Assembly (NCBI RefSeq): GCF_004353985.1 | Contig: NZ_SMOA01000003.1 | Location: 47,152-111,151, forward strand | Direction: 5' to 3' | Length of the DNA stretch: 64,000 bases | Origin: Paracraurococcus ruber | GTDB taxonomy: Bacteria; Pseudomonadota; Alphaproteobacteria; Acetobacterales; Acetobacteraceae | In this document: in pieces, positions 40,247 through 49,520 of the stretch | Numbering within the stretch: the stretch's first letter is position 1 | How the letters are laid out: each line of letters starts with the position of its first letter | Made by a program: the position numbers and the translations under genes | Notes under the pieces: model-generated | Database searches by the model: none | The model's input: only the letters and a program-made list of their open reading frames with translations | Told to the model about the DNA's origin: nothing

Positions 40247-41277
40247 TGCGGGCGCTGCGCAGCGCCGGGCGGCGGGTGGGGGGGCGGCTTCTCGCCTCCC
40301 TGCCCGCACTGTTCGGCGTGGTGGTGCTGACCTTCCTGCTGATGCGCGTGCTGCCGGGCGACCCGGCGGTCTTCTTCGCCTCCGGCCCCACCGCGGGGCA
40401 GGAGGAGATCGAGGCGCTGCGGAAGGAGCTGGGGCTGGACCAGCCGATCCCGATCCAGCTCGTTCGCTACCTTGGGGATATCGCGCATGGGAATCTCGGC
40501 CGGTCGCTGACCACCGGCCAGCCGGTCATGACGGACCTCCGGCGGCGCCTGCCGGCTTCCCTCGAACTGACCTTTTCCGCCCTGGCCCTGGCGCTCTCGC
40601 TCGCCCTGCCGCTCGGCATCCTCGCGGCGCTGCGGCCGGGGTCCTTGCTGGACCATGCGGTGCGGCTGGTCTGCACCATGGGCGTCTGCGTGCCGACCTT
40701 CGTCTCCGGCCTGCTGCTGGTCTATGTCTTCTACGTCGTGCTCGGCATCGCGCCCGACCCCACCGGCCGCATCGACATCTTTGCGAGTTCCCGGCCCGAG
40801 ATCACCGGCTTCCTGCTGGTGGATTTCGCCCTGATGGGCGATTGGGAAGGCTGGTGGGCGGCGGCCAGCCAGCTGATCCTGCCGGCCTCCACCATGGCGC
40901 TCTTCGTCCTGGCGCCGCTGGCGCGGATGACCCGCGCCTCCATGCTCGCCGTGCTGGGCAGCGACTTCATCCGCACCGCCCGCTCGCTTGGCCTGGCGGA
41001 AGGGCGGGTGATCGTCGTCTATGCGCTGCGCAACGCGCTGGTGCCCGTGCTGACCATCACCGGCATCGTCTTCTCCACCATGCTCGGGGCGAATGTGCTG
41101 GTCGAGAAGGTCTTCTCCTGGCCCGGCGTCGCCTCCTATGCGCTGGATGCGCTGCTCGCCTCGGACTATGCGCCGGTCCAGGGCTTCGTGCTGCTCATGG
41201 CCTCCATCTTCGTGCTGGTGAACCTGACCGTGGACCTGCTCTACGGCCTGGCCGACCCGCGGGCCACGGCGGCATGA
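40246..41277 (+). CDS. ABC permease, DppB type
   Basis: 343 residues, ATG 40246 in a 1-bp TGATG overlap with the binding-protein stop. N-terminal helix ([20 protein letters not shown]) followed by [12 protein letters not shown], the typical DppB opening, and about six membrane helices. The EAA-type coupling loop [20 protein letters not shown] contacts the ATPase. The segment around 175-210 ([40 protein letters not shown]) is the periplasmic loop. Confidence 0.94.
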   Translation: MRALRSAGRRVGGRLLASLPALFGVVVLTFLLMRVLPGDPAVFFASGPTAGQEEIEALRKELGLDQPIPIQLVRYLGDIAHGNLGRSLTTGQPVMTDLRRRLPASLELTFSALALALSLALPLGILAALRPGSLLDHAVRLVCTMGVCVPTFVSGLLLVYVFYVVLGIAPDPTGRIDIFASSRPEITGFLLVDFALMGDWEGWWAAASQLILPASTMALFVLAPLARMTRASMLAVLGSDFIRTARSLGLAEGRVIVVYALRNALVPVLTITGIVFSTMLGANVLVEKVFSWPGVASYALDALLASDYAPVQGFVLLMASIFVLVNLTVDLLYGLADPRATAA

Positions 41278-42119
41278 GCGCGACGCTGCGCCATGTCGGC
41301 TGGGTGTTGCGCGGCAACCCGGTCACGGCGCTGGCGGCAGCCGGCGCCACCGCCCTGGTCCTGCTGGCCGCCTTCGCGCCCTGGATCATGCCCTACGACC
41401 CCATCGCATCCAACGTGCCGAAGGCGCTGCAGCCGCCAAGCTGGGACCACTGGGCAGGCACCGACCAGCTTGGGCGGGACATCTTCAGCCGGCTGCTGGC
41501 CGCGGCGCGGCTCGACCTCGCCATCGCCGCCTCCGCCGTCAGCCTTTCCTTCGTCGTCGGTGCCGTCATCGGCGCCTGGTGCGGCTATACGGGCGGCGCG
41601 GTGGACCGGGCGGTCGGACGCGTCGTGGACGTGCTGATGGCCTTCCCACTCTTCGTCCTCGCCATGGCCATGGTCGCGGCGCTGGGCAACCGGGTGGAGA
41701 ACATCATCCTGGCCACCGCCATCATCAACCTGCCCTTCTACATCCGCTTCGCGCGCGCCGAGGTGAACATCCGCCGCGACCTGGGCTGGGTGGAAGCAGC
41801 GCGCGCCTGCGGCGACAGCCACCTGTCCGTGGTGCTGCGCTTCCTGCTGCCCAATGTGCTGCCGGCCATGGCGGTGCAGATCTCGCTCAACCTCGGCTGG
41901 GCCATCCTGAACGCCGCCGGCCTGTCCTTCATCGGCCTCGGCGTCACCGCACCGACGCCGGAATGGGGGATCATGGTGGCGGAAGGGGCGCGTTTCATCA
42001 CCACCGGGAAGTGGTGGCTGGTGGCCATGCCTGGCTTGGCGCTGATGCTGACCGTGCTGTGCTTCAACCTGCTGGGGGACGGGTTGCGCGACATGCTCGA
42101 TCCGCGGATGCGGACATGA
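41274..42119 (+). CDS. ABC permease, DppC type
   Basis: 281 residues, ATG 41274 overlapping the previous stop by 4 bp. DppC features: [60 protein letters not shown], the coupling loop [20 protein letters not shown] and [20 protein letters not shown]. It completes the membrane channel with the preceding permease. Confidence 0.94.
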   Translation: MSATLRHVGWVLRGNPVTALAAAGATALVLLAAFAPWIMPYDPIASNVPKALQPPSWDHWAGTDQLGRDIFSRLLAAARLDLAIAASAVSLSFVVGAVIGAWCGYTGGAVDRAVGRVVDVLMAFPLFVLAMAMVAALGNRVENIILATAIINLPFYIRFARAEVNIRRDLGWVEAARACGDSHLSVVLRFLLPNVLPAMAVQISLNLGWAILNAAGLSFIGLGVTAPTPEWGIMVAEGARFITTGKWWLVAMPGLALMLTVLCFNLLGDGLRDMLDPRMRT

Positions 42120-43804
42120 GCGCGGTGCTGGAGGCGGCGCGCACCGCCACACCCCCGGCGCCCGCGCGGCCGCTGCTGGAGATCGACGACCTGCATGTCG
42201 CCTTCGCCACCCGCAACGGCGTGGTGGAGGCGGTGCGGGGCATCTCCCTCTCCCTCGCCGCCGGCGAGACGCTGGGCATCGTGGGGGAGAGCGGCAGCGG
42301 CAAGTCGGTCACCGCCTTCGCCATGACACGGCTGCTGGACCGCGCCGGGCGGATCACCCAGGGCAGCATCCGGTTCCGCGGCCGCGACATCACCCGCCTG
42401 GGACGGGGCGAGTTACAGGCGCTGCGCGGCAGTGCCATGTCCATGGTGTTCCAGAACCCGCGCACCGCGCTGAACCCCATCCGCACCGTCGGCCGGCAGA
42501 TCGCCGATGCGCTGCGGGCGCATGCCGACCTGTCCCGCGCTGCGGCGCGGGACCGCGCGCTGGACCTGCTGCGCGCCGTCCGCATCCGTGACCCGGAGCA
42601 CCGCCTCGACGCCTATCCGCATGAGCTGTCGGGCGGCATGTGCCAGCGCGTGATGATCGCCATGGCGATCGCCTGCGAGCCGGCGCTGCTGATCGCGGAC
42701 GAGCCGACCACCGGGCTCGACGTCACCACCCAGAAGGCGGTGATGGACCTGCTGGCGGGGCTGGTGGCCGAGCGCGGGCTGGCGATGATCCTGATCACCC
42801 ATGACCTCGGCCTGGCGGCGCAGTATTGCCGCGCGATCGCGGTGATGGAGGCGGGCAAGGTGGTGGAGCGCGGCCCGCCCGCAGCGCTGTTCGGCGCGCC
42901 GGCGCATCCCTATACGCGGCGGCTCGTCGCCGCATCCCCCACGCGCCATTCGACCATCGCCGATCTGGCGCCGCCGGAGGGTGCGCGGCCCACCCCCGCA
43001 CCAGCGCGACCACGGCCGGCCGGCCCCCTGCTGGAGGTGAAGGGGCTGCTGAAGCGCTACGGTCCACGGGTGACGGCGGTGGACGATGTGTCCTTCGCCA
43101 TCGCGGCGGGGGAAAGCGTGGGCCTGGTCGGCGAATCCGGGTCGGGCAAGAGCACCATCGCCCGTGTGATCTGCCGGCTGGTCGACGCGACGGCGGGGGA
43201 GATCCGCTTCGACGGGCAGGATGTGGGCCGGATGCCGGCCCGCGACTTCCACCGCTCGCCGCTGCGGCGGGACATCCAGATCGTCTTCCAGGACCCGCAT
43301 GAGAGCCTGAACCCGCGCTTCACCGCCTTCGACTGCATCGCGCATCCGCTGCTGAGGCTGGGCGGCTTCGGCAACACGCCGGCGCTGCGGGCGCGGGTGG
43401 CGGAATGCGCCGCCCGCGCCGGCCTGCCGGACGCGCTGCTGTCCCGCTTCCCGCACCAGCTTTCCGGCGGGCAGAAGGCGCGCATCGGCATTGCCCGCGC
43501 CATCGCCCTGCGGCCCCGCCTGCTGGTGCTGGACGAGCCGACGGCGGCGCTCGACGTCTCGGTCCAGGCGGTGATCCTGCGGCTGCTGGACGATCTGCGT
43601 CGGGAGGAAGGGCTGGCCTTCCTCTTCGTCAGCCACGATCTGAACGTGGTGCGGATGATGTGCGAGCGGACCATCGTCCTGCAGCGCGGCCGGGTGGTGG
43701 AGGAAGGGCCCAGCGCGGCGCTTTTCCAGGCCCCGCGGGCGGACTACACGCGCCTGTTGCTGGACGCGATCCCGCATTTCGACCCGGCGGCGCAGGCCGC
43801 CTGA
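42116..43804 (+). CDS. fused double ATPase of a peptide-type ABC importer (DppD-DppF)
   Basis: 562 residues, ATG 42116 overlapping by 4 bp. Two complete ATP-binding cassettes in one chain. First: Walker A GESGSGKS (57-64), signature [16 protein letters not shown], Walker [15 protein letters not shown]. Second: Walker A GESGSGKS (339-346), signature [16 protein letters not shown], Walker [15 protein letters not shown]. The oligopeptide C-terminal extension [14 protein letters not shown] follows cassette 1. The link between cassettes is a short Pro/Ala run. Second signature motif reads LSGGQ exactly, first LSGGM, so both sites may not be equal. Powers uptake for island A. Confidence 0.95.
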   Translation: MSAVLEAARTATPPAPARPLLEIDDLHVAFATRNGVVEAVRGISLSLAAGETLGIVGESGSGKSVTAFAMTRLLDRAGRITQGSIRFRGRDITRLGRGELQALRGSAMSMVFQNPRTALNPIRTVGRQIADALRAHADLSRAAARDRALDLLRAVRIRDPEHRLDAYPHELSGGMCQRVMIAMAIACEPALLIADEPTTGLDVTTQKAVMDLLAGLVAERGLAMILITHDLGLAAQYCRAIAVMEAGKVVERGPPAALFGAPAHPYTRRLVAASPTRHSTIADLAPPEGARPTPAPARPRPAGPLLEVKGLLKRYGPRVTAVDDVSFAIAAGESVGLVGESGSGKSTIARVICRLVDATAGEIRFDGQDVGRMPARDFHRSPLRRDIQIVFQDPHESLNPRFTAFDCIAHPLLRLGGFGNTPALRARVAECAARAGLPDALLSRFPHQLSGGQKARIGIARAIALRPRLLVLDEPTAALDVSVQAVILRLLDDLRREEGLAFLFVSHDLNVVRMMCERTIVLQRGRVVEEGPSAALFQAPRADYTRLLLDAIPHFDPAAQAA

Positions 43805-43844
43805 TACCGGCGCGCAGACGTCCTGAGGTCTGCTCGCCGGTATC
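43803..43844. terminator. bipartite hairpin after the ABC operon
   Basis: GATACCGGCG (43803-43812) pairs with CGCCGGTATC (43835-43844), with an inner stem CAGAC/GTCTG. A long stable structure overlapping the stop codon of the ATPase gene. No T-run follows. Confidence 0.6.
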
Positions 43845-43886
43845 GCGCGCCGGGTTGGCATGGCGGCTGAGCGCGAAACACAATGA

Positions 43887-43920
43887 TCATCCCGGTCGGC
43901 ATTGATGCAGGCCGGGATGA
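43887..43920. terminator. 9-bp hairpin between convergent operons
   Basis: TCATCCCGG (43887-43895) and CCGGGATGA (43912-43920) around a 16-base loop, seven bases past the stop of the leftward operon of island B. No T-run. Confidence 0.5.
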
Positions 43921-43926
43921 GGCGTG

Positions 43927-44526
43927 CTACGCCGCCGGCTCTCCCAGCGAGAGCATCAGCCGGTTCGCCCAGTTGAAGAAGGACGCGGCATGGATCAGGT
44001 CGCTGATCGCCAGGTCGTCCAGCCCGGCGGCGCGGAGTCGCTGCACATGCTCCGCGCCGAAATGCATGGGCGTTTCTGTCAGTGCCACGGCGGCGGCGAC
44101 GATCGCGTTCCAGCGCTCCCCCAGCTCCGCCCCGACACCTTCCGCCAGCAGCCGGTCCACATCGGCTTCCCGCTTCGAATAGGTGGTGGCGAAGCGGGCA
44201 TGGACCGAGGCGCAGTAGATGCAGCCATTCAGGCGCGATGCCGCGGCGGCGGCCAGTTCCCGCTCGGCGCGCGGCAGCCCGGCCTCGGTGTTGTAGAAGA
44301 TGTCCTTGTCGGTGCGCGTGCGCGCCTCCAGCGCCGCGGGGTCGCGCACCAGCAGGCGGAAATAGGCCGATTTAACCCGCGCCGGATCAACCAGCGCCTT
44401 CACATGCTCAGGCGTCAGCGCGGCTTCCGGCATCGGCTCCAGCCAGGGCAGCCAGTCCAGCTGCGCGCGGGTGAAGACTGCGGGGACGGTGTGGCCTTCG
44501 GGCTGCAGGATCGTGTCGGTCATCAT
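43927..44526 (-). CDS. AhpD-like alkylhydroperoxidase-domain protein
   Basis: 199 residues, ATG 44526 overlapping the upstream stop by 4 bp. It has the AhpD/CMD redox motif: ASRLNGCIYCASVHARFATT, with Cys-x-x-Cys and a His three residues after the second Cys. Surroundings fit the peroxidase-related subfamily (MMTDTILQPEGHTVPAVFT, WLPWLEPMPEAALTPEHVKA, AVALTETPMHFGAEHVQRLR). Such proteins reduce peroxides or act as carboxymuconolactone-decarboxylase-like enzymes. Last gene of the seven-gene operon, after a second CMD protein lacking the Cys pair and a flavin monooxygenase; I recall this trio near ABC importers in other proteobacteria (Avi_7169-type families). Confidence 0.88.
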   Translation of the reverse strand: MMTDTILQPEGHTVPAVFTRAQLDWLPWLEPMPEAALTPEHVKALVDPARVKSAYFRLLVRDPAALEARTRTDKDIFYNTEAGLPRAERELAAAAASRLNGCIYCASVHARFATTYSKREADVDRLLAEGVGAELGERWNAIVAAAVALTETPMHFGAEHVQRLRAAGLDDLAISDLIHAASFFNWANRLMLSLGEPAA

Positions 44527-45119
44527 GCGAGCCCCTCGGCCAGGTTGCCGGCCAGCACGCGCAGGCCGGCGACGACGCGGATCTGGTAGGCGAGGAAGGA
44601 GACGATCTGAGAGAGCGTGACGATCCCCGTCGTGCTCCAGCCCGCCGCCAGCAGCGGCGCGAAGCGTTCCGGCGCCGCATCGCGCGGGTGGAAGAGCAGG
44701 AAATGCGCATGCGCCAGCGCGGCCGTCAGGCGTGGGCCCAGCGCCTCGGCCAGTGCCGGCGACAGCGCGGCCTCGGCGCCCGGCGCGTCCTCGGCGCTCA
44801 GCGGCCCCGCGGGGAAGCTTCCGTAGGGGCCGGTGCCGGCGGTCGCCGCGATGGCCTGCGCCACCGCATCGGCCAGCGCCGGCGCCTGCGCCTGCAGTTC
44901 CGCCATGTAGTGCTCGGCGGTCGGGGACGGGCCGTGCAGGCCGGCGACATAGGCGCCCACCGCGAAGCGCTCGGCAATGCTCACCTCGCCCGGCGCGGCG
45001 GGCGTGAACAGCACGCGGTAGCTCTCCACCGACTGCGCCCGCGCCACCGCACGGCGCGCGCGGATGGCATCCAGCGCCGAGCCGGGCGCGACGCCGACCA
45101 GCTGGTCGATCAGGTCCAT
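44523..45119 (-). CDS. CMD-fold protein without Cys pair
   Basis: 198 residues, ATG 45119, overlapping the AhpD-like start by 4 bp. Helical AhpD/CMD fold with the layout of the Avi_7170-type family (DLIDQLVGVAPGSALDAIRA, SIAERFAVGAYVAGLHGPSP, AHAHFLLFHPRDAAPERFAP, WSTTGIVTLSQIVSFLAYQI). There is no CxxC at the expected spot, so it is probably a non-redox partner that pairs with the AhpD-like protein encoded next. Confidence 0.82.
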   Translation of the reverse strand: MDLIDQLVGVAPGSALDAIRARRAVARAQSVESYRVLFTPAAPGEVSIAERFAVGAYVAGLHGPSPTAEHYMAELQAQAPALADAVAQAIAATAGTGPYGSFPAGPLSAEDAPGAEAALSPALAEALGPRLTAALAHAHFLLFHPRDAAPERFAPLLAAGWSTTGIVTLSQIVSFLAYQIRVVAGLRVLAGNLAEGLA

Positions 45120-45134
45120 GGTATTCCCTTCCCC

Positions 45135-46160
45135 TCAGGCGGCCGGCGCCAGCGCTTCGCGGCCCAGGCCCAGCGCCGGCGCGACCTGCTTCGCCACCAA
45201 CTCGATCGAGCGCAGCACGAAGGGGTGCGGCGGGTCCACCGAATGCACCTGCACCGCCAAGTCGGTCGCGCGGGCCAGCACGCGGTCGGCGCGCAGCGAT
45301 GCGGTCACCTCCTCCGGCGTGCCGAGATGGGTATCGGCGCTGCGGATCAGCTCCTCCGTGGTCGGGTTGGCGCCGGCGCGGGCGCGGCCGAGCGAGACCA
45401 GACGTTCGTGGAAGCGGCGCAGGCCGATGCCGGCGAAGCGCATCGCCTCCGCCCGGTCATCGGCGACGAAGACGGACCGCGAGGCCAGGATGCGCGGCGC
45501 GACGCCGGCCGGCAGCGCGGCCAGATAGGCGTCGATCATCGGATCCTGGATGTCCGCGAGTGTCGCATCCGGCTTGTCCGCCGGCCGCGGCTGGGTGCGG
45601 GACAGCAGCAGGCCCGCGCCCAGTTCGCCCGCCCGCCGCGCGCCGCTGACGGAGAAGGTGGCGTACCACAGCCGCGAAAGCAGCGACGGATGCGGCGGAT
45701 AGACCCGGTCGCCGCCCGGCAGCGGCCGGCCCGCCAGCGCATCCAGCAGGAGCGACAGGTTGCGCTGGAACACGCCGCCGCGCTCCGCATCCTCCAGCCC
45801 GAAGGCGGCGAAGGCCGCCGGGTTGCCGCCTGACCCCACGCCCAGTTCCAGCCGCCCGCCGCACATCAGGTCCAGCACTGCCGCATCCTCGGCGACGCGG
45901 ATCGGCATTTCCATCGGCAGCGTCACGATGCCGGTGCCCAGGCGGATACGCGACGTCTTCGCCGCGACCTGCGCCAGGAAGACGAAGGGCGCCGGCAGCC
46001 CGCCTTCGTCGGCGTGGAAATGGTGCTGGGCGATCCAGGCGGACTCATAGCCCATCGCCTCGGCATGCTGGATCTGCGCGCTGGCCAGGCGATAGCGTTC
46101 CGCCGCATCGCCCTCATCCAGCAGGCGGGTGAAGAAGCCCAGGCGGCGCAGCGCGGTCAT
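45135..46160 (-). CDS. luciferase-like FMN-dependent monooxygenase
   Basis: 341 residues, ATG 46160 overlapping the ATPase stop by 4 bp. Bacterial luciferase fold (TIM barrel): MTALRRLGFFTRLLDEGDAA, ESAWIAQHHFHADEGGLPAP, IRLGTGIVTLPMEMPIRVAE, LDLMCGGRLELGVGSGGNP (phosphate-binding for FMN) and SRTQPRPADKPDATLADIQD. It uses FMNH2 from a separate reductase to oxygenate a substrate. Encoded with a peptide-type importer and two CMD proteins, so the substrate probably enters through that importer. It corresponds to the KPN_01858-type subgroup as far as I can tell. Confidence 0.9.
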   Translation of the reverse strand: MTALRRLGFFTRLLDEGDAAERYRLASAQIQHAEAMGYESAWIAQHHFHADEGGLPAPFVFLAQVAAKTSRIRLGTGIVTLPMEMPIRVAEDAAVLDLMCGGRLELGVGSGGNPAAFAAFGLEDAERGGVFQRNLSLLLDALAGRPLPGGDRVYPPHPSLLSRLWYATFSVSGARRAGELGAGLLLSRTQPRPADKPDATLADIQDPMIDAYLAALPAGVAPRILASRSVFVADDRAEAMRFAGIGLRRFHERLVSLGRARAGANPTTEELIRSADTHLGTPEEVTASLRADRVLARATDLAVQVHSVDPPHPFVLRSIELVAKQVAPALGLGREALAPAA

Positions 46161-47761
46161 GGCACGGACTCCAGCGTCTGGGGCGCCGCGCGCCCCGGAA
46201 TGGCCTCGATCAACTCCCGAGCATAGTCGGAGCGCGGGGCTTGGAATACCTGCTCGACCGGCCCCGCCTCCTCCACCCGCCCGGCCAGCATGACCGTGAC
46301 CGTGTCGGCGATCAGCCGGACCACCGCCAGGTCGTGGCTCACGAACAGGTAGGTGAGGCCGAGGCCGCGCTGCAATTCCTCCAGCAGCGCCAGGATCTGC
46401 GCCTGCACCGTGACGTCGAGGGCGGAGACCGCCTCGTCCAGCACCAGCACGCGCGGCTGCAGGATCAGCGCGCGGGCGATGGCGACGCGCTGGCGCTGCC
46501 CGCCGGACAGGGCGCGCGGGTGGCGCGCCAGCAACTCGCCCGGCAGGCCGACGCGCTCGGTCATCGCCGCCACACGGCGCAGGCGCTCGGCCTTCGCCAC
46601 CGGCTCGAAATTCAGCAGCGGTTCCTCGACGATGCGGGCCACGGTCTGCCGCGGATCGAGCGAGGCATAGGGATTCTGGTAGACAAGCTGCACCTGCCGG
46701 CGGAAATGCCGCAGCGCCTCCCCGCGCAGGGCGGTCACGTCGGTGTCGCCCACCAGCACCTCGCCGGCGGTCGGGCGCAGGAAGCCGGCGACGCAGCGGG
46801 CGGTGGTGGTCTTGCCCGACCCGCTCTCCCCCACCAGCGCATGGGTGGTGCCCTGCCGCACCGCGAAGCCGACACCGTCCACTGCGCGGAAGGGGGCGCC
46901 GTCCCGCCCCGGGAAATCCTGCACCAGGCCGCGGACCTGCACCGCCAGGTCGCCGCCCGACGCGGCCGGGCGGTGCCGGTGGGTGGTGAGCGACGGCGCA
47001 TCCCGCAGCAACTGCCTTGCATAGGCGCTGCGCGGCGCTGCCAGAACCTGCCGCACCGGGCCGGCTTCCTGGATGCGTCCGTCCCGCAGCACCACGATGC
47101 GATCGGCGCGGTCCGCCGCCACGCCCAGGTCATGCGTCACCAGCAGCACCGCCGTGCCATCCTGCCGGCGCAACTCGTCCAGCAGGTCCAGGATGCGGCG
47201 CTGCACCGTCACGTCCAGCGCACTGGTCGGCTCGTCCGCCACGATCAGCGCCGGCCGCAACGCCACCGCGATCGCGATCAGCACGCGCTGGCGCATGCCG
47301 CCGGAGAGTTCGTGCGGATACTGCCCGGCACGCAGCGCCGCGGGTTCCAGCCCGACCCGTTCCAGCAACTCCAGAACGCGGGCACGCAGGCCGGGCCCGT
47401 CGCGCTCGCCATGGATGCGCAGCACCTCCGCCACCTGGGCACCCACGCTGCGGACGGGGTTGAGCGAGGTGACAGGGTCTTGCGGGATCAGGCTGAGGCG
47501 AGCGCCGCGCAGCGCGGCCAGCCGGCGTTCCGGCCAGCGGGCAATGTCCGTGCCGTCCAGCCGCACCGCGCCACGGGCGATGCGGCCGTTCGGCGGCAGC
47601 AGGCCCAGCACGGCCATGGCGGTGGTGGTCTTGCCCGACCCGCTCTCCCCCACCAGGGCCAGCACCTCGCCCGGCGCGATGGCGAAGGAGACATCCTGAA
47701 CGACCGGCCGGCCATCGTAGAGGATCGAGAGGTCCGCGACCTCCAGCAGCCGCGCGGTCAC
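46157..47761 (-). CDS. fused double ATPase of a second peptide-type ABC importer
   Basis: 534 residues from GTG 47761, overlapping the permease stop by 4 bp. Two cassettes: first Walker A GESGSGKT (38-45), signature ELSGGMRQRVLIAIAV, Walker B ALIVADEPTSALDV; second Walker A GESGSGKT near residue 320, signature ALSGGQRQRVAIARAL, Walker B VLVLDEAVSALDVT (Ala where Pro is usual after the Glu). It energises the importer of island B. The same fusion occurs in island A, but the two proteins differ clearly, so they are not recent duplicates. Confidence 0.94.
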   Translation of the reverse strand: MTARLLEVADLSILYDGRPVVQDVSFAIAPGEVLALVGESGSGKTTTAMAVLGLLPPNGRIARGAVRLDGTDIARWPERRLAALRGARLSLIPQDPVTSLNPVRSVGAQVAEVLRIHGERDGPGLRARVLELLERVGLEPAALRAGQYPHELSGGMRQRVLIAIAVALRPALIVADEPTSALDVTVQRRILDLLDELRRQDGTAVLLVTHDLGVAADRADRIVVLRDGRIQEAGPVRQVLAAPRSAYARQLLRDAPSLTTHRHRPAASGGDLAVQVRGLVQDFPGRDGAPFRAVDGVGFAVRQGTTHALVGESGSGKTTTARCVAGFLRPTAGEVLVGDTDVTALRGEALRHFRRQVQLVYQNPYASLDPRQTVARIVEEPLLNFEPVAKAERLRRVAAMTERVGLPGELLARHPRALSGGQRQRVAIARALILQPRVLVLDEAVSALDVTVQAQILALLEELQRGLGLTYLFVSHDLAVVRLIADTVTVMLAGRVEEAGPVEQVFQAPRSDYARELIEAIPGRAAPQTLESVP

Positions 47762-48588
47762 GTGCGCGCCCCGCCGATGGCGCGGCTGATGCGCTCGGCC
47801 GAAAGCACGACCAGCACCACCACCAGGCCGGGCGCGGTGGTCAGCCACCAGGCGCGCGCCAGGAAGTCGCGTCCCTCGGCGATCAGCAGCCCCCATTCCG
47901 GCGTCGGCGGCGGAGCCCCGTACCCGAGGAAGCCGAGGGTCGAGAGCGCCAGGATGGCGGAGCCGAATTGCAGCGCCGCCAGCGCCAGCACCGATGTCAG
48001 CGAATTCGGCAGTACATGCCGCCACAGCACCGCGCCGAAGCGGCCGCCGCTGCCATAGGCGGCCTCGACATAGTCGCTGGCGCGCACCCGCAGCACCTCC
48101 GCCCGCGACAGCCGGGCGAATTGCGCGACGGCGACGATGCCGACCGCGACCGCCGCCTTGATGGACCCGAAGCCGAGCAGGATGATGATGGACAGCGAGA
48201 GCAGCAGGCCGGGGATGGCCAGCAGCGTGTCCACCAGGCGCATCACCACCGCATCCACCCAGCCGCTGCGCGCCCCGGCCAGCACTCCCAGCCCGGTGCC
48301 CAGCACCAGCCCGACCGCGACCGCGACGAAGGCGCCCGCCAGGCTTTCCCGCGCGCCGTAGACCACGCGGGCGAACTGGTCGCGGCCCAGCCCGTCCGTG
48401 CCCAGCGGATGCGCCCAGCTCGGCGGCAGAAGCTGCGCGCCGGGAATGCCCTGCACCGGGTTGCGCGCGGTGAACAGGCCGGGCGCGATCGCCCAGGCGA
48501 GGACCAGCGCCAGCACCGCGCAGGCGAGGAGTAGGCCGGGTTGCAGGCGCGGCCAGCCGGCGCGCAGCGGCAGCGCGGCGCCGCTCAT
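47758..48588 (-). CDS. ABC permease, DppC type
   Basis: 276 residues, ATG 48588, 4-bp overlaps on both sides. DppC features: LLPPSWAHPLGTDGLGRDQF, VAVGLVLGTGLGVLAGARSG, MRLVDTLLAIPGLLLSLSII, coupling loop ASDYVEAAYGSGGRFGAVLW, LGFLGYGAPPPTPEWGLLIA. Six membrane segments. Confidence 0.94.
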   Translation of the reverse strand: MSGAALPLRAGWPRLQPGLLLACAVLALVLAWAIAPGLFTARNPVQGIPGAQLLPPSWAHPLGTDGLGRDQFARVVYGARESLAGAFVAVAVGLVLGTGLGVLAGARSGWVDAVVMRLVDTLLAIPGLLLSLSIIILLGFGSIKAAVAVGIVAVAQFARLSRAEVLRVRASDYVEAAYGSGGRFGAVLWRHVLPNSLTSVLALAALQFGSAILALSTLGFLGYGAPPPTPEWGLLIAEGRDFLARAWWLTTAPGLVVVLVVLSAERISRAIGGART

Positions 48589-49520
48589 GCCGTGCGCCGC
48601 CCGCGGGCCAGCCGCGGGTCCAGCACGGGATAGAGAAGGTCGACGAGCAGGTTGATCGCGACGAAGGCAGCGGCCGAGATCACCACGATGGCTTGCAGCA
48701 CCGCCACATCCTGGTTCGCCACCGCCTGCTGGGTCAGGCCGCCCAGGCCGTTCAGGCCGAACACCGCTTCCGTCACCACCGCGCCACCCAGCAATTCGCC
48801 GAACAGCACGCCCGCCATGGTCAGCACCGGCAGCAGCGCGTTGCGCGCGACATGCCAGCGCAGCACCCAGGCATGCGACGCGCCCTTGGCCCGTGCCACG
48901 GTCACGAAGGGTTCCGCCAGCACGGCGTCGATGTTGCGGATCAGCACCTGCGCCAGCGGGGCGGAGATCGGCACGGCGATGGTCGCGACCGGCAGGATCA
49001 GCTCCTCCCAGGGCTCGGGGCTGATGATGCTGATCCAGCCAAGCTGGAAGGAGAAGACCTGGATCAGCATGATGCCCAGCCAGAAGACCGGGATGGCGAT
49101 GAAGAGCGAGGGGACGGAGCGGACAAGGGCGCGCACCCAGCCCTGCCCGCCCAACGTCGCCAGCAGGGCCAGGACCAGCGCCAGCAGGCTAGCGGCGGCG
49201 AAGGCCAGCGCAGACAGCAGCAGGGTGGAGGGCAGGTTCTCCGCCAGCAACTGCGTCACCGGCACGCCGGCGCGGATCGAATAGCCGAAATTGCCGGTCA
49301 GGAAGGCCCCCATGGCATGCAGGTATTGCTGCCATAGCGGCGCATCGGCGCCATAGGCGATGCGGATGTCTGCGAGTTGCTCCGGAGTGAGCCCCAACTC
49401 GAGGAACTTGATCAGCACGGCATCGCCCGGCAGGGCCTGCAGCAGCAGGAAGGCCAGCGTGAAGGTCGCCGCCAGGACCAGCAGCGCCTGCCCCACCCGC
49501 TGCGCCAGATACCGCCCCAT
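48585..49520 (-). CDS. ABC permease, DppB type
   Basis: 311 residues from ATG 49520 in a 1-bp TGATG overlap with the binding-protein stop. DppB features: GRYLAQRVGQALLVLAATFT, FLLLQALPGDAVLIKF, GNFGYSIRAGVPVTQLLAEN, coupling loop FVTVARAKGASHAWVLRWHV, LLGGAVVTEAVFGLNGLGGL. Longer in-frame starts exist but only read into the preceding gene. Confidence 0.94.
   Translation of the reverse strand: MGRYLAQRVGQALLVLAATFTLAFLLLQALPGDAVLIKFLELGLTPEQLADIRIAYGADAPLWQQYLHAMGAFLTGNFGYSIRAGVPVTQLLAENLPSTLLLSALAFAAASLLALVLALLATLGGQGWVRALVRSVPSLFIAIPVFWLGIMLIQVFSFQLGWISIISPEPWEELILPVATIAVPISAPLAQVLIRNIDAVLAEPFVTVARAKGASHAWVLRWHVARNALLPVLTMAGVLFGELLGGAVVTEAVFGLNGLGGLTQQAVANQDVAVLQAIVVISAAAFVAINLLVDLLYPVLDPRLARGRRTA

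Noticed and set aside
34655..40309. An open frame of 1884 codons antisense to the hyuA/hyuB/binding-protein genes
   Set aside because: It is a frame held open by very high GC. The product is low-complexity Arg/His/Gln-rich text, whereas the other strand encodes clear, full-length families.
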